Below are positions 34,971 through 44,134 of a stretch of 64,000 nucleotides of DNA, piece after piece (the first letter of the stretch is position 1; each line of letters begins with the position of its first letter). Both the position numbers and the translations under genes were made by a program. Source of the DNA: Clostridia bacterium (GTDB lineage: Bacteria > Bacillota > Clostridia > Monoglobales > Monoglobaceae). The notes beneath the pieces are model-generated. The model saw nothing but the letters and a program-made list of their open reading frames with translations. It did not search any database and was not told where the DNA came from. Location of the stretch: assembly GCA_017409575.1 (NCBI GenBank), contig JAFQSM010000038.1, positions 1 through 64,000 of the forward strand, in the 5' to 3' direction.

Positions 34971-35624
34971 ATGAAATTTTTTAAACGCTTAAACGAAGAA
35001 ATTAATCTTGTTTTTGAACGCGACCCTGCAGCAAAAAACAAACTGCAGGTGTTGTTTTTGTATCCGGGATTAAAAGCCATACTAAGCTATCGTTTTGCCC
35101 ACATGCTGTATGTCAACAAATTATACTTTCTTGCAGACTGGGTATCAAAACGCACACGCCGTAAAACAGGGATTGAAATCCACCCTGCCGCAAAAATAGG
35201 CAAAGGTCTTTTTATTGACCACGGAATGGGTGTGGTTATCGGCGAAACCACCATAATCGGCGACAACTGCACTATCTATCAGGGCGTGACCCTTGGCGGT
35301 ACCGGCAAGGACAAAGGCAAAAGACATCCAACCATCGGCAACAATGTGACCATCGGCAGCGGTGCCAAAGTGCTTGGGCCATTCACAGTCGGTGACAACA
35401 GCAAAATTGCCGCAAACGCCGTTGTTCTTAACGAAATTCCACCCAACAGTACATGTGTAGGTGTTCCGGCGCATGTTGTAAAACGCGACAACATCAAGGT
35501 TGCTCCGGCAAAAATCGACCTTGACCAGATTCACATTCCGGACCCTGTCTCGATGGAGCTTTGCAAATTGCGTGTTGAGCTTGAAGCTCTTAAAAAACAG
35601 TTTAAAGAGCAACCCGAAAAATAA
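34971..35624 (+). CDS. cysE: Serine O-acetyltransferase
   Basis: 217 residues. It makes O-acetylserine from serine and acetyl-CoA for cysteine synthesis. An N-terminal helical region leads to the left-handed beta-helix: [26 protein letters not shown], read in parts, with the catalytic His in IDHGMG, then [21 protein letters not shown]. Length is usual for the short EpsC-like form. cysS follows 33 bases later, the common Firmicutes arrangement. Confidence 0.96.
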   Translation: MKFFKRLNEEINLVFERDPAAKNKLQVLFLYPGLKAILSYRFAHMLYVNKLYFLADWVSKRTRRKTGIEIHPAAKIGKGLFIDHGMGVVIGETTIIGDNCTIYQGVTLGGTGKDKGKRHPTIGNNVTIGSGAKVLGPFTVGDNSKIAANAVVLNEIPPNSTCVGVPAHVVKRDNIKVAPAKIDLDQIHIPDPVSMELCKLRVELEALKKQFKEQPEK

Positions 35625-35657
35625 ACTGAGTATTCTTTTTGGAAAGGAAATGCCGAT

Positions 35658-37061
35658 ATGAAAATTTTTAATACATTAAATCGCAAAAAAGAAGAATTTG
35701 TACCTGTCGAAAAAGGAGTCGTAAGAATGTACTCCTGCGGTCCTACTGTTTACAATTACTTTCACATAGGCAACGCAAGACCGTTTATTATATTTGACAC
35801 ACTCCGCAGATTTCTTGAATACAGTGGCTATACCGTTTATTTTGTTCAGAACTTTACCGATATCGACGACAAAATGATAAACAAAGCCAACGAGATGGGC
35901 ATTACCGTCAAAGAGCTTGCAAACTGCTATATTGACGAATATTTCAAAGATGCCGACGGACTTGGCATCAAGCGTGCAACCTGGCATCCGCGCGCAACCG
36001 ACAACATTGATGCCATCATTGACCTGGTAAAGACCCTTGAGGAAAAAGGTTATGCATACAATGTAGACGGAGATGTTTACTTTGCCGCTAAAAAATTCAA
36101 CGAATATGGCAAGCTGTCGCATCAGCCGCTTGAAGACCTTGAAAGCGGTGCACGCATAGATATAAACGAAGCAAAGCGTGACCCGATGGACTTTGCGCTT
36201 TGGAAAAAGCAAAAACCGGGTGAGCCTGCATGGGAAAGCCCCTGGGGTCTTGGAAGACCCGGCTGGCACATCGAATGCAGTGCAATGGCAACAAAATTTC
36301 TTGCCAAAACAATTGATATCCACAGTGGCGGACAGGACCTTATCTTCCCTCACCACGAAAACGAAATTGCACAAAGTGAATGTGCCCATGATGTGACATT
36401 CGCAAATTACTGGATGCACAACGGCTACATCAACATCGACAACCGCAAGATGTCCAAATCGCTTGGCAACTTTTTCACCGTTCGTGAGATAGCTGCCGAA
36501 TTTGACTATGAAGTAATCCGTTTCTTTATGCTTTCGGCGCATTACAGAAGCCCCATCAACTTCAGCAAAGCGCTTATGGAATCTTCAAAGGCAAGCCTTG
36601 AAAGAATTTACAACTGTCTTTCGGATATGAAATTTGCATCCGAAAATGCCGAAAGCCGTGCGGAATACACTCCCGACGAAAAAATATACATTGACTGCAT
36701 CAAAGTTCTTAAGGACAAATACCTTGACGCAATGAATGATGACCTCAACACCGCAGATGCGATTTCGGTAATTTTTGAAATGGTTTCCGAGGCAAACAAG
36801 AACATAACTGCAAAGAACGGTTTTTCCAAAGAGACAATTGATTTTACAATTGACACCATCCGCGAGCTTGGCGGGGTTTTGGGTCTGCTTTCGGGCAAAG
36901 ACGAAGAAATCGGTGACGAAATAAATGCTCTTCTTGAAGAAAGAGCCGCTGCAAGACTTGCAAAAGACTGGGCAAAATCTGATGAGCTTCGCGACAAACT
37001 TCGTGATATGGGCATAATAGTAAAAGATACACCACAGGGTCAGCAAGTAACAAAGGCGTAA
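35658..37061 (+). CDS. cysS: Cysteinyl-tRNA synthetase
   Basis: 467 residues, class I enzyme that charges tRNA-Cys. The zinc/cysteine site begins at C27 in [18 protein letters not shown], with the HIGH-type motif HIGN at 36-39. [10 protein letters not shown] and [10 protein letters not shown] supply further zinc ligands, and KMSKSLGN is intact. The ribosome site is ggaaagg. It lies between cysE and mrnC. Confidence 0.98.
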   Translation: MKIFNTLNRKKEEFVPVEKGVVRMYSCGPTVYNYFHIGNARPFIIFDTLRRFLEYSGYTVYFVQNFTDIDDKMINKANEMGITVKELANCYIDEYFKDADGLGIKRATWHPRATDNIDAIIDLVKTLEEKGYAYNVDGDVYFAAKKFNEYGKLSHQPLEDLESGARIDINEAKRDPMDFALWKKQKPGEPAWESPWGLGRPGWHIECSAMATKFLAKTIDIHSGGQDLIFPHHENEIAQSECAHDVTFANYWMHNGYINIDNRKMSKSLGNFFTVREIAAEFDYEVIRFFMLSAHYRSPINFSKALMESSKASLERIYNCLSDMKFASENAESRAEYTPDEKIYIDCIKVLKDKYLDAMNDDLNTADAISVIFEMVSEANKNITAKNGFSKETIDFTIDTIRELGGVLGLLSGKDEEIGDEINALLEERAAARLAKDWAKSDELRDKLRDMGIIVKDTPQGQQVTKA

Positions 37062-37075
37062 GCCGAGGTGCATTT

Positions 37076-37477
37076 ATGCTTGATACTTTTACAAAAGAAT
37101 TTAATCTGGGGGACAAAATTCCTCCTTCGCAATACTCTGCTTTGGCACTTGCCTATCTGGGTGACTGCGTGTACGAGTTGTTTGTAAGAACATATCTTTT
37201 AAAAGACCTCAATCTGCCTGTCCAGCGTCTGCACAAGTCTGCAATCAAGCTTGTCAACGCAAAAGCACAGTCAGACCTTTATCAAAAGATAAAGGACAAG
37301 CTTTCTGATGAAGAGATTGCCGTTTACAAAAGGGGCAGAAACACAAACTCCCACCCACCAAAAAACGCAGACCTGACAGACTACAAATCTGCGACAGGGG
37401 TGGAAGCTCTTATCGGCTATCTTTATCTTAAAGGTGACAGCGAAAGAATTCTGGAACTTCTTAAACATCTGATTTAG
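37076..37477 (+). CDS. mrnC: Mini-ribonuclease III
   Basis: 133 residues. It is an RNase III catalytic domain without a double-stranded RNA-binding domain; the Bacillus homologue matures 23S rRNA. The signature ALAYLGDCVYELFVR has the acidic metal ligands, and ATGVEALIGYLYL supplies the second set. It starts 14 bases after cysS, as in many Firmicutes. Confidence 0.95.
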   Translation: MLDTFTKEFNLGDKIPPSQYSALALAYLGDCVYELFVRTYLLKDLNLPVQRLHKSAIKLVNAKAQSDLYQKIKDKLSDEEIAVYKRGRNTNSHPPKNADLTDYKSATGVEALIGYLYLKGDSERILELLKHLI

Positions 37478-37530
37478 CTTATAATTATTGCATTTTTACA
37501 TATCAAACATATTATGAGGTGATTGTAAAA

Positions 37531-38367
37531 ATGCGTACAAAGTTCAAACTGTTTTTAAAAGTGGTTGCCGGTACCTTAATATCAGCAATCGCACTGAATG
37601 TTTTCTTGGCACCTATGGACATTGCTCCGGGGGGCATCAGCGGTCTTGCAATTGCAATAAACCACTTGACCCGGGCCCCTTTGGGTATCATTATATTTGC
37701 ACTTAATATACCCATTTTCATCTGGGCATTCAAGCATTTTGGAGCATCCTTTATTGTTACTTCTCTTGCAGGAATGATTTTGCTTTCGCTCTTTGTTGAT
37801 GCATTGGGGTTTTTGCCAAAACTCACCGGTGACATACTTTTGTCTGCAATATACGGTGGTGTGCTCCTTGGTCTTGGCATCGGGCTTGTATTCAGTTCGG
37901 GTTATACCACCGGCGGCACCGATATAATTGTCCACATACTGAAAAGCAAGCACCGCAGAATTTCGGTCGGCAAACTTGTCCTTATTATAGACGCCTTTAT
38001 TATAGCCTTTGCCGGTCTTGTGTTTAAGAAATGGGAAACTCTTCTTTATTCAGCCATTTCGCTTTATATAAGTGCATTCATCATCGACCTGATTGTCGAA
38101 GGCGGAAATTCCGCCAAAATTGTGTATATAATCTCGAAAAACCCTGCGCTGATTGCTTCGGCTATTTCTGCCGGCATCGGGCGCGGAACTACCAGTCTTC
38201 ATGCATCGTCATTTTTTTCAAACACCGAAAAATCGGTGCTTATGTGTGTTGTTAAAAACTATGAAATAACAAGGCTCAAAAACATAGTCAAAAACGCTGA
38301 CAATCTCGCTTTTGTTATACTCTCCGATGCCCGCGAGGTTTTGGGGAACGGTTTTGAAAACTATTGA
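37531..38367 (+). CDS. YitT family membrane protein
   Basis: 278 residues. Five to six membrane helices precede a soluble C-terminal DUF2179 domain (about 215-278, VLMCVVKNYEITRLKNIVKNAD). The family pattern NVFLAPMDIAPGGISGLAIAIN and SSGYTTGGTDII is clear. Function is not established; transport is guessed. ATG 37531 follows gaggtg; a GTG at 37519 is in frame. The next gene starts 43 bases on with its own strong ribosome site. Confidence 0.92.
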   Translation: MRTKFKLFLKVVAGTLISAIALNVFLAPMDIAPGGISGLAIAINHLTRAPLGIIIFALNIPIFIWAFKHFGASFIVTSLAGMILLSLFVDALGFLPKLTGDILLSAIYGGVLLGLGIGLVFSSGYTTGGTDIIVHILKSKHRRISVGKLVLIIDAFIIAFAGLVFKKWETLLYSAISLYISAFIIDLIVEGGNSAKIVYIISKNPALIASAISAGIGRGTTSLHASSFFSNTEKSVLMCVVKNYEITRLKNIVKNADNLAFVILSDAREVLGNGFENY

Positions 38368-38410
38368 TTCAGTAAATTAAATATCATTAATATATACGGA
38401 GGTTTAGCTA

Positions 38411-39259
38411 ATGCAAACAGAAACCATCACTTCTTTAAAGATTTCTGCCGCAAGAGTAAGAAAGATGACCCTTGAAGCAATCCACAGCGCCAAAGCCGGT
38501 CATCCGGGCGGTGCTCTTTCTTCGGCAGATATTCTTACCTATCTTTATAAAAAAGAAATGAACATTGACCCCCAAAACCCCAAAGACCCGGACCGCGACA
38601 GATTTGTTCTTTCAAAAGGTCATGCTTCTGCCGGTCTTTACGGAATCTTGGCAGAATGTGGTTACATACCCAAAGAAGATATAAAAACCTTCCGCAAGGC
38701 CGACAGCTATCTTCAGGGACATCCCGAAATGAAAGGTGTTCCCGGTGTTGATATGTCGACCGGATCACTTGGCCAGGGAATCAGTGCTGCGTGCGGAATG
38801 GCACTTGCTGCAAAAATTGATGGCAAAGACTATCGTGTTTACACCATTATTGGCGACGGTGAAAGTGAAGAAGGTCAGGTTTGGGAGGCTTTAATGTTTG
38901 CTGCTCATTACAAACTGGACAACCTCACCGCATTTCTTGATTTCAATGGGCTTCAGATTGACGGAGACATAACCAAAGTTATGAATCCCACACCCTTTGA
39001 CAAAAAGTTTGAAGCATTCAACTGGAATGTCATTATAATCGACGGTCACAACTACGAAGAAATCGAAGAAGCTGTAAACAAAGCAAAAGAAACCAAGGAC
39101 AAGCCCACCATCATAATCGCAAACACAACCAAAGGCAAAGGCGTTTCGTTTATGGAAAACGAAGCCGGCTGGCACGGCATAGCTCCAAACGACGAGCAAT
39201 ACGAAGCAGCTGTGGCTGAACTTGACGAATATATCAAATCTCTTGGAGGTGAATTTTGA
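38411..39259 (+). CDS. Transketolase, N-terminal subunit
   Basis: 282 residues. This is the thiamine-diphosphate-binding half of a split transketolase, which moves two-carbon units in the non-oxidative pentose phosphate pathway. Seen are KAGHPGGALSSADILTYLY, LSKGHASAGLYG, STGSLGQGISAACGMAL and the cofactor motif GDGESEEGQVWEA. The start has an acggagg site. It overlaps the second half by one base. Confidence 0.96.
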   Translation: MQTETITSLKISAARVRKMTLEAIHSAKAGHPGGALSSADILTYLYKKEMNIDPQNPKDPDRDRFVLSKGHASAGLYGILAECGYIPKEDIKTFRKADSYLQGHPEMKGVPGVDMSTGSLGQGISAACGMALAAKIDGKDYRVYTIIGDGESEEGQVWEALMFAAHYKLDNLTAFLDFNGLQIDGDITKVMNPTPFDKKFEAFNWNVIIIDGHNYEEIEEAVNKAKETKDKPTIIIANTTKGKGVSFMENEAGWHGIAPNDEQYEAAVAELDEYIKSLGGEF

Positions 39260-40206
39260 TGTATAAAATAGGCGAGAAAAAAGCAACCCGTGAAGCATAC
39301 GGCGCAGCTCTTGCAGAATTTGGCTGTGACGAAAGAATTGTCGTTTTTGATGCAGACCTTTCAAAATCGACCAAAACCGACAACTTCAAAAAAGTGTACC
39401 CCGAAAGATTTTTTAATGCAGGTATTGCCGAGGGCAATATGATGTCTGCCGCTGCCGGAATGGCATCGTGCGGCAAGATTGTTTTTGCAAGCTCGTTTGC
39501 TATGTTTGCATCAGGTCGTGCCTTTGAACAAATCCGCAACTCAATCGGCTATCCCAGGCTGAATGTTAAAATTGGCGCAACACACGCAGGAATCTCGGTG
39601 GGTGAAGATGGTGCAACTCATCAATGTCTTGAAGATATCGGACTTATGCGCACAATCCCGGGTATGGTTATTATGAACCCTGCAGATGCAACCGAGGCGC
39701 GTCTTTGTGTAAAAGCAGCAATTGACCACGACGGTCCTGTTTATCTTCGTTTTGGAAGACTTGCTGTCCCCACAATTTTCGGCGATGACTACAAATTTGA
39801 AATCGGCAAAGGCGTTGAGCTTGCCGACGGTACCGATGTTACCATTATTGCAACAGGGCTTATGGTTCCTTATGCAACCGAAGCACGCGAAGTTCTTCGC
39901 GAACAGGGGATTTCGGCAAGAGTTGTAAATATGCCCACCATCAAGCCTATTGACCGCGAAATTATTGTAAAAGCGGCAAAAGAAACCGGTGCAATAGTAA
40001 CTGCCGAAGAGCACAACATAATCGGCGGTCTTGGCTCTGCCGTAAGCGAAGTTTTGGTTGAGGAATATCCGGTTCCTATGCAAAGAGTCGGCACAAACGA
40101 TGTTTTTGGCCGTTCGGGTACCCCTGCAGAACTTTTCGAAATTTACGGTCTTGACACAAAGACAATAGTCGAAAAAGCAAAGGCTGCAATAGCAAAAAAG
40201 AGATAA
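39259..40206 (+). CDS. Transketolase, C-terminal subunit
   Basis: 315 residues. This half supplies the pyrimidine-binding and C-terminal domains; both halves make one active enzyme. RFFNAGIAEGNMMSAAAGMA holds the catalytic Glu, and HAGISVGEDGATHQCLEDIGLMRTIPGM, read in parts, is typical. ATG 39259 has ggaggtg 7 bases upstream and shares an A with the TGA of the first half, so translation is coupled. Confidence 0.96.
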   Translation: MYKIGEKKATREAYGAALAEFGCDERIVVFDADLSKSTKTDNFKKVYPERFFNAGIAEGNMMSAAAGMASCGKIVFASSFAMFASGRAFEQIRNSIGYPRLNVKIGATHAGISVGEDGATHQCLEDIGLMRTIPGMVIMNPADATEARLCVKAAIDHDGPVYLRFGRLAVPTIFGDDYKFEIGKGVELADGTDVTIIATGLMVPYATEAREVLREQGISARVVNMPTIKPIDREIIVKAAKETGAIVTAEEHNIIGGLGSAVSEVLVEEYPVPMQRVGTNDVFGRSGTPAELFEIYGLDTKTIVEKAKAAIAKKR

Positions 40207-40219
40207 AGTCGGTGAAAAT

Positions 40220-40396
40220 ATGTCAACAAACTGCGAAACTTGTGCGCATTACGAATATGACGAATACTTTGAGTGTTATGTCTGTCAGATAGATCTTGAC
40301 GAAGATGAAATGCAAAGATTTTTAAGTGGAAGCAGTTTTGACTGTCCTTATTGGCAAAACGGCGACGAGTATGCCATTGTCAAAAAGCAGGCGTAG
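40220..40396 (+). CDS. Small Cys-rich protein, DUF6472-like
   Basis: 58 residues: MSTNCETCAHYEYDEYFE then CYVCQIDLDEDEMQRFL and a FDCPYW end. Two C-x2-C pairs and one further Cys suggest a metal site, and the middle is very acidic. I recognise it as the small DUF6472 family of Clostridia, function unknown. It starts 13 bases after the transketolase stop with a short ggtg site and ends just before a strong terminator facing rnfB. Confidence 0.85.
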   Translation: MSTNCETCAHYEYDEYFECYVCQIDLDEDEMQRFLSGSSFDCPYWQNGDEYAIVKKQA

Positions 40397-40412
40397 TTTA
40401 TTTCTTAAAACA

Positions 40413-40446
40413 AAAAAGGCTGTGACTCATGTCACAGCCTTTTTAT
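40413..40446. terminator. Bidirectional terminator
   Basis: A perfect 14-bp stem (40413-40426 with 40431-40444) around TCAT, with A and T runs. It ends the cysE-to-DUF6472 run and the leftward rnf operon. Confidence 0.92.
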
Positions 40447-40455
40447 ATTTGATTA

Positions 40456-41259
40456 TTAAATCGTTGGAACTCCATTAAGCATCCGGATTACATCACGTGG
40501 ACATTTTTCCTGACAAACTCCGCAACCTGTACATTTTGTATAGTCTACACTTGCGCAGTTCCCCTCAACAGTTATCGCTTGTGCCTCGCAGTTTTTGGCA
40601 CAAATGCCACAGCCTATACATCCAACGCCGCACGCATTTCGGGTATCCTTCCCCTTATCCTTTGAGGTGCATACAACCACGGTTTTTGCCGAATACGGAA
40701 CTCTTTTGATAATATGTCTTGGGCACTCCGCCATACAAGCGCCACAATTGGTACACTTTTCGCGGTCCACAACCGCAACTCCGTTTTGCAGAGACAACGC
40801 ACCAAACTTGCACTTCGCCACACATGACCCAAAGCCAAGACATCCAAAGCGACATTCCTTCATTCCGCCACCCAGACGATTTGCAGTATGACAATCGATT
40901 GTTTCGTTGTTGTCATACTTGTTTTTTGCCGTATCACTGTTTCCCGAACACATAACAAAAGCTGTCTGTCTTTCGGTCTCTTCGGCAGTTATGCCCATAA
41001 TCTCTGCAATTTTTCTTGCCGATTCTGCACCGCCTACCGGACAAACATTAGCGAAAGCTTCACCCTTTACCACGGCTTCTGCCGCAGCACTGCAGCCTGC
41101 AAAGCCACAGCCTCCGCAATTTGCTCCCGGCAAACACTCCTCTATCAAAGGAAGTCGTTCGTCTTTTTCGACCGCAAATATTTTGGCAGCAATTGCAAGA
41201 AGTGCTCCAAAAATGAGTCCCATTCCACCGATTGCCAAAACAGGTAGTAAAATTTCCAT
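40456..41259 (-). CDS. rnfB: Rnf complex subunit B (iron-sulfur protein)
   Basis: 267 residues. It takes electrons from reduced ferredoxin into the Rnf complex. One N-terminal membrane helix leads to the GANCGGCGFAGC four-cysteine cluster, then several ferredoxin-type C-x2-C-x2-C-x3-C sets (CTNCGACMAEC, CIGCGICAKNC, CTGCGVCQEKC). It is the last gene of the rnf operon, 15 bases after rnfA. Confidence 0.96.
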   Translation of the reverse strand: MEILLPVLAIGGMGLIFGALLAIAAKIFAVEKDERLPLIEECLPGANCGGCGFAGCSAAAEAVVKGEAFANVCPVGGAESARKIAEIMGITAEETERQTAFVMCSGNSDTAKNKYDNNETIDCHTANRLGGGMKECRFGCLGFGSCVAKCKFGALSLQNGVAVVDREKCTNCGACMAECPRHIIKRVPYSAKTVVVCTSKDKGKDTRNACGVGCIGCGICAKNCEAQAITVEGNCASVDYTKCTGCGVCQEKCPRDVIRMLNGVPTI

Positions 41260-41274
41260 ATCTATTTGCCCCCT

Positions 41275-41865
41275 TTAAAAGCTAAGTCCCGAAAATCCCA
41301 TAAACGCAATGGACAAAAGTCCTGCAGTAATAAGCGTTATGGGCATCCCCTTTAAAAATCCGGGGATGTTCGAGCTTTCAAGGCGTTCTCTTACCCCTGC
41401 AAAAAGTACAATTGCAAAGGTAAACCCAATTCCTGCCGTCGCACCATAAACTACCGATTTAATAAAGCCGAAATCCATACCGCCAAATCTGGTTATGTTT
41501 ACAATAGCAACGCCAAGTACCGCACAGTTTGTTGTTATAAGCGGCAGATATATACCCAGTGAATTGTAAAGCGAGGGTATTGATTTTTGCAAAAACATTT
41601 CAACAAACTGAACAAGCACCGCAATTACCAGAATGAATGCTATCGTCTGCAGATATTCGATATTGAAAAGTATCAAAAGCTGCTGCACCGCCCAGGTAAT
41701 TGCCGATGCACACGCCATAACAAAAACCACTGCAAGTCCCATACCTATTCCTGTTTCAACTTTTTTTGAAACACCCAAAAAAGGACATATTCCAAGAAAC
41801 TGAACAAGGACAAAGTTCTGAATAAAAATTGCCCCAATGCTGATTACAAGTAGATCCTTAAGCAA
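41275..41865 (-). CDS. rnfA: Rnf complex subunit A
   Basis: 196 residues, six membrane helices. RnfA and RnfE are inverted-topology relatives that hold an intramembrane iron-sulfur centre; the conserved cysteines are in FLGICPFLGV and TTNCAVLGVA. The start is TTG at 41865, supported by an aaggaggag site; it overlaps the rnfE stop by 8 bases. Confidence 0.96.
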   Translation of the reverse strand: MLKDLLVISIGAIFIQNFVLVQFLGICPFLGVSKKVETGIGMGLAVVFVMACASAITWAVQQLLILFNIEYLQTIAFILVIAVLVQFVEMFLQKSIPSLYNSLGIYLPLITTNCAVLGVAIVNITRFGGMDFGFIKSVVYGATAGIGFTFAIVLFAGVRERLESSNIPGFLKGMPITLITAGLLSIAFMGFSGLSF

Positions 41866-42469
41866 TTTTACTCTCCTCCTTCTTCTTTTTTCTTGCAGAA
41901 ATAATGTTTATTGTCATTACAATAAGTCCAAGTGTGATAAATGCTCCGGGGGGTAAAATCATTATTGTTATCGGGTTGAAGGCCTCGCCAAAAATTGAGA
42001 AACCGAAAAATGTTCCGGCTCCCAAAATTTCGCGTATGCTTCCTATAATGGTCAACGCACAGGTAAAGCCAAGTCCCATACCAAGACCGTCAACTGCTGA
42101 AGCAAGAGGTCCGTTTTTTGAAGCAAACGCCTCGGCTCTGCCAAGGATGATACAGTTTACCACGATCAAAGGGATATAGATGCCAAGTGACTCGGATATA
42201 CTTTGTGCATACGCCTTAAGAAGCATCTCGACAATCGTAACAAACGCCGCAATAACCACAACATATGCAGCAATACGCACTTTGTCGGGTATGAATTTTC
42301 GAAGTAAAGAGATAAAAATATTCGAAAAAATCAAAACCATCATTGTCGAAAGGCCCATTCCCACTGCGTTGAACGCGCTTGTTGTGACAGCAAGAGTCGG
42401 GCACATACCCAAAAACAAAACAAAGGTCGGATTTTCCTTTAAGAGTCCGTTCAGAAATACTTTTTTCAT
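41858..42469 (-). CDS. rnfE: Rnf complex subunit E
   Basis: 203 residues, six membrane helices, partner of RnfA. Conserved cysteines lie in FLGMCPTLAVTTSA and VVNCIILGRAEA. It shares one base with the rnfG stop (TAATG), so synthesis is coupled. Confidence 0.96.
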   Translation of the reverse strand: MKKVFLNGLLKENPTFVLFLGMCPTLAVTTSAFNAVGMGLSTMMVLIFSNIFISLLRKFIPDKVRIAAYVVVIAAFVTIVEMLLKAYAQSISESLGIYIPLIVVNCIILGRAEAFASKNGPLASAVDGLGMGLGFTCALTIIGSIREILGAGTFFGFSIFGEAFNPITIMILPPGAFITLGLIVMTINIISARKKKKEESKIA

Positions 42470-43134
42470 TATTTCTTTTCCCCTCCCTCTTCTTTGGATA
42501 TTTGCTCGGCTGTTTGTTGCTTAATTTCCTCAAGTTTTTTGGTTGTTTCTTCAATTTGGGCATTCTGACCTTTTTGTTTTGCCGCATCAAGTGCGGTATT
42601 TACGCAAGAGGTCACCGCCCTGGATGTAATTGTTGCACTGGCTATTGCCGAAATTTCGTTTTCTTTTGCCGCGCCTTTTACAACACTCAAAGCGCTGTCA
42701 GCACCAACAAACTGGTCTGCAAATTCCGATTTTGAAGCATTTGCGCCAAGTCCTGCCGTCTCGGAGGATTCCATAATTTTAATTCTTGTAACTTTAAATT
42801 CGCTATCAATACCTACCATAACCTTAACATCGCCGCCGTAGCCTTCGTGCGATGTTGCAACTACAACATATCCACAGACTTTTCCGTCAGGTTTGCTGAT
42901 TCCGACGCTGATTTTTTCAATATCAGCTTTTGCATTATCAAGTTTGGGGAGTTCTCCCGTCATAAACTCAGCCGCCTCAGGCAAAACCTCCTGTTGCAAA
43001 CGGATTTCGGTCTGTTTGTTGTTTTCTGCTATCACAGGCTTTGTGGTTTTGTTGACAACAGCAAGGCAGAGAGCAGCAATCGCTGTTATCACAAACAGCT
43101 TTAAAGATACCGTCAAAACTTCTTTGTTAAGCAT
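42469..43134 (-). CDS. rnfG: Rnf complex subunit G (covalent FMN)
   Basis: 221 residues. One N-terminal membrane helix, then an extracytoplasmic FMN-binding domain. The flavin is attached to the Thr in the segment ASATITSRAV (family SGATxTS; here the first Gly is Ala). SSETAGLGA is also conserved. A charged, Lys/Glu-rich tail of about 35 residues ends the protein. ATG 43134 is used, with aaggggg upstream; the open frame runs on to 43215 inside rnfD. Confidence 0.94.
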   Translation of the reverse strand: MLNKEVLTVSLKLFVITAIAALCLAVVNKTTKPVIAENNKQTEIRLQQEVLPEAAEFMTGELPKLDNAKADIEKISVGISKPDGKVCGYVVVATSHEGYGGDVKVMVGIDSEFKVTRIKIMESSETAGLGANASKSEFADQFVGADSALSVVKGAAKENEISAIASATITSRAVTSCVNTALDAAKQKGQNAQIEETTKKLEEIKQQTAEQISKEEGGEKK

Positions 43135-44134
43135 CTTTTTTGCCCCCCTTCGCGCTGTATACAAATCCAAATTTTTTGGGAACAGTAAATCTGTCAATAA
43201 GCGGAGCCATAACATTCATCAAAAGGATTGAATATGAAGCGCCTTCGGGATATCCGCCCCAAAGTCTGATTATCGAAGTCAGAAGTCCGCAACCTATGCC
43301 GAATATAATCTGTCCCTTGGGTGTGTAGGGTGTGGTTACATAGTCGGTTGCCATAAAGAATGCCGCAAGAACAAGTCCGCCTGAAAGCAGATGCCTTAAA
43401 ACATCACCGCTGAACAAACCCTCGTCACCGCCAAAAACAAAAACCATAACCGCAGTTGTCAGGATATAGCTTGCAGGAATTTTTAAGTCAATAACCCTTT
43501 TGGCAAGCAGATATATTGCACCCAAAAGCAAAGCAAGTGTCGAAACTTCGCCCACGCAACCTCCGATTTTGCCCAAAAACATATCCATATACGAAGGCAA
43601 TTCGCCGCCGCCCTCTTTGATGATTGAAAGCGGTGTAGCCATCGAAACTGCATCAGCATTCCCAAAAAGTGATACCTTTGAAAACGGTGCAACCCAGGTG
43701 GTCATAGGCTGTGCCCATGAAGTAAGCAAAAATGCGCGTGCAGCAAGTGCCGGGTTCATAAAGTTGTGTCCAACTCCGCCAAAAAACTGCTTTACAACAA
43801 CAATTGCAAAAAGTGCACCGATTATTGCCATCCAAAAAGGCATGGTCACCGGCAGGTTGAGTGCAAGCAAAAGTCCTGTGACAACAGCGCTGAAGTCACC
43901 GACTGAAGACGGTTTTTTAACTATCTTGCACCACAGCCACTCAAAAATCACTGATGCCGAAACGCATACCGCAGCCAAAACTGCTGCGCGATAACCAAAA
44001 ATCAATACTCCTGCAATAAGTGCCGGTATAAGCGCAATCACAACATCCAGCATAATCCCCTGGGTTGTCTGACCGCTTCTTATATGCGGAGACTCGCTTA
44101 CTGTCAGCTTTTCTTTCAGTTTTTCAATTGCCAT
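43127..44134 (-). CDS. rnfD: Rnf complex subunit D
   Basis: 335 residues, about eight to ten membrane helices. It also carries covalent FMN; the target Thr lies in SMATPLSIIK. GGVGHNFMNPALAARAFLLTSW is the family signature. Start 44134 shares a base with the rnfC stop and has an aagggagg site; the open frame reaches 44236 inside rnfC. Confidence 0.95.
   Translation of the reverse strand: MAIEKLKEKLTVSESPHIRSGQTTQGIMLDVVIALIPALIAGVLIFGYRAAVLAAVCVSASVIFEWLWCKIVKKPSSVGDFSAVVTGLLLALNLPVTMPFWMAIIGALFAIVVVKQFFGGVGHNFMNPALAARAFLLTSWAQPMTTWVAPFSKVSLFGNADAVSMATPLSIIKEGGGELPSYMDMFLGKIGGCVGEVSTLALLLGAIYLLAKRVIDLKIPASYILTTAVMVFVFGGDEGLFSGDVLRHLLSGGLVLAAFFMATDYVTTPYTPKGQIIFGIGCGLLTSIIRLWGGYPEGASYSILLMNVMAPLIDRFTVPKKFGFVYSAKGGKKDA

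Noticed and set aside
35145-36542. Long antisense frames over cysE and cysS
   Set aside because: They are shadows of highly conserved synthetase genes and look like no family.
38411-40206. Frameshifted full-length transketolase
   Set aside because: The two halves each have their own start, ribosome site and complete domains, and split transketolases are common in Clostridia.
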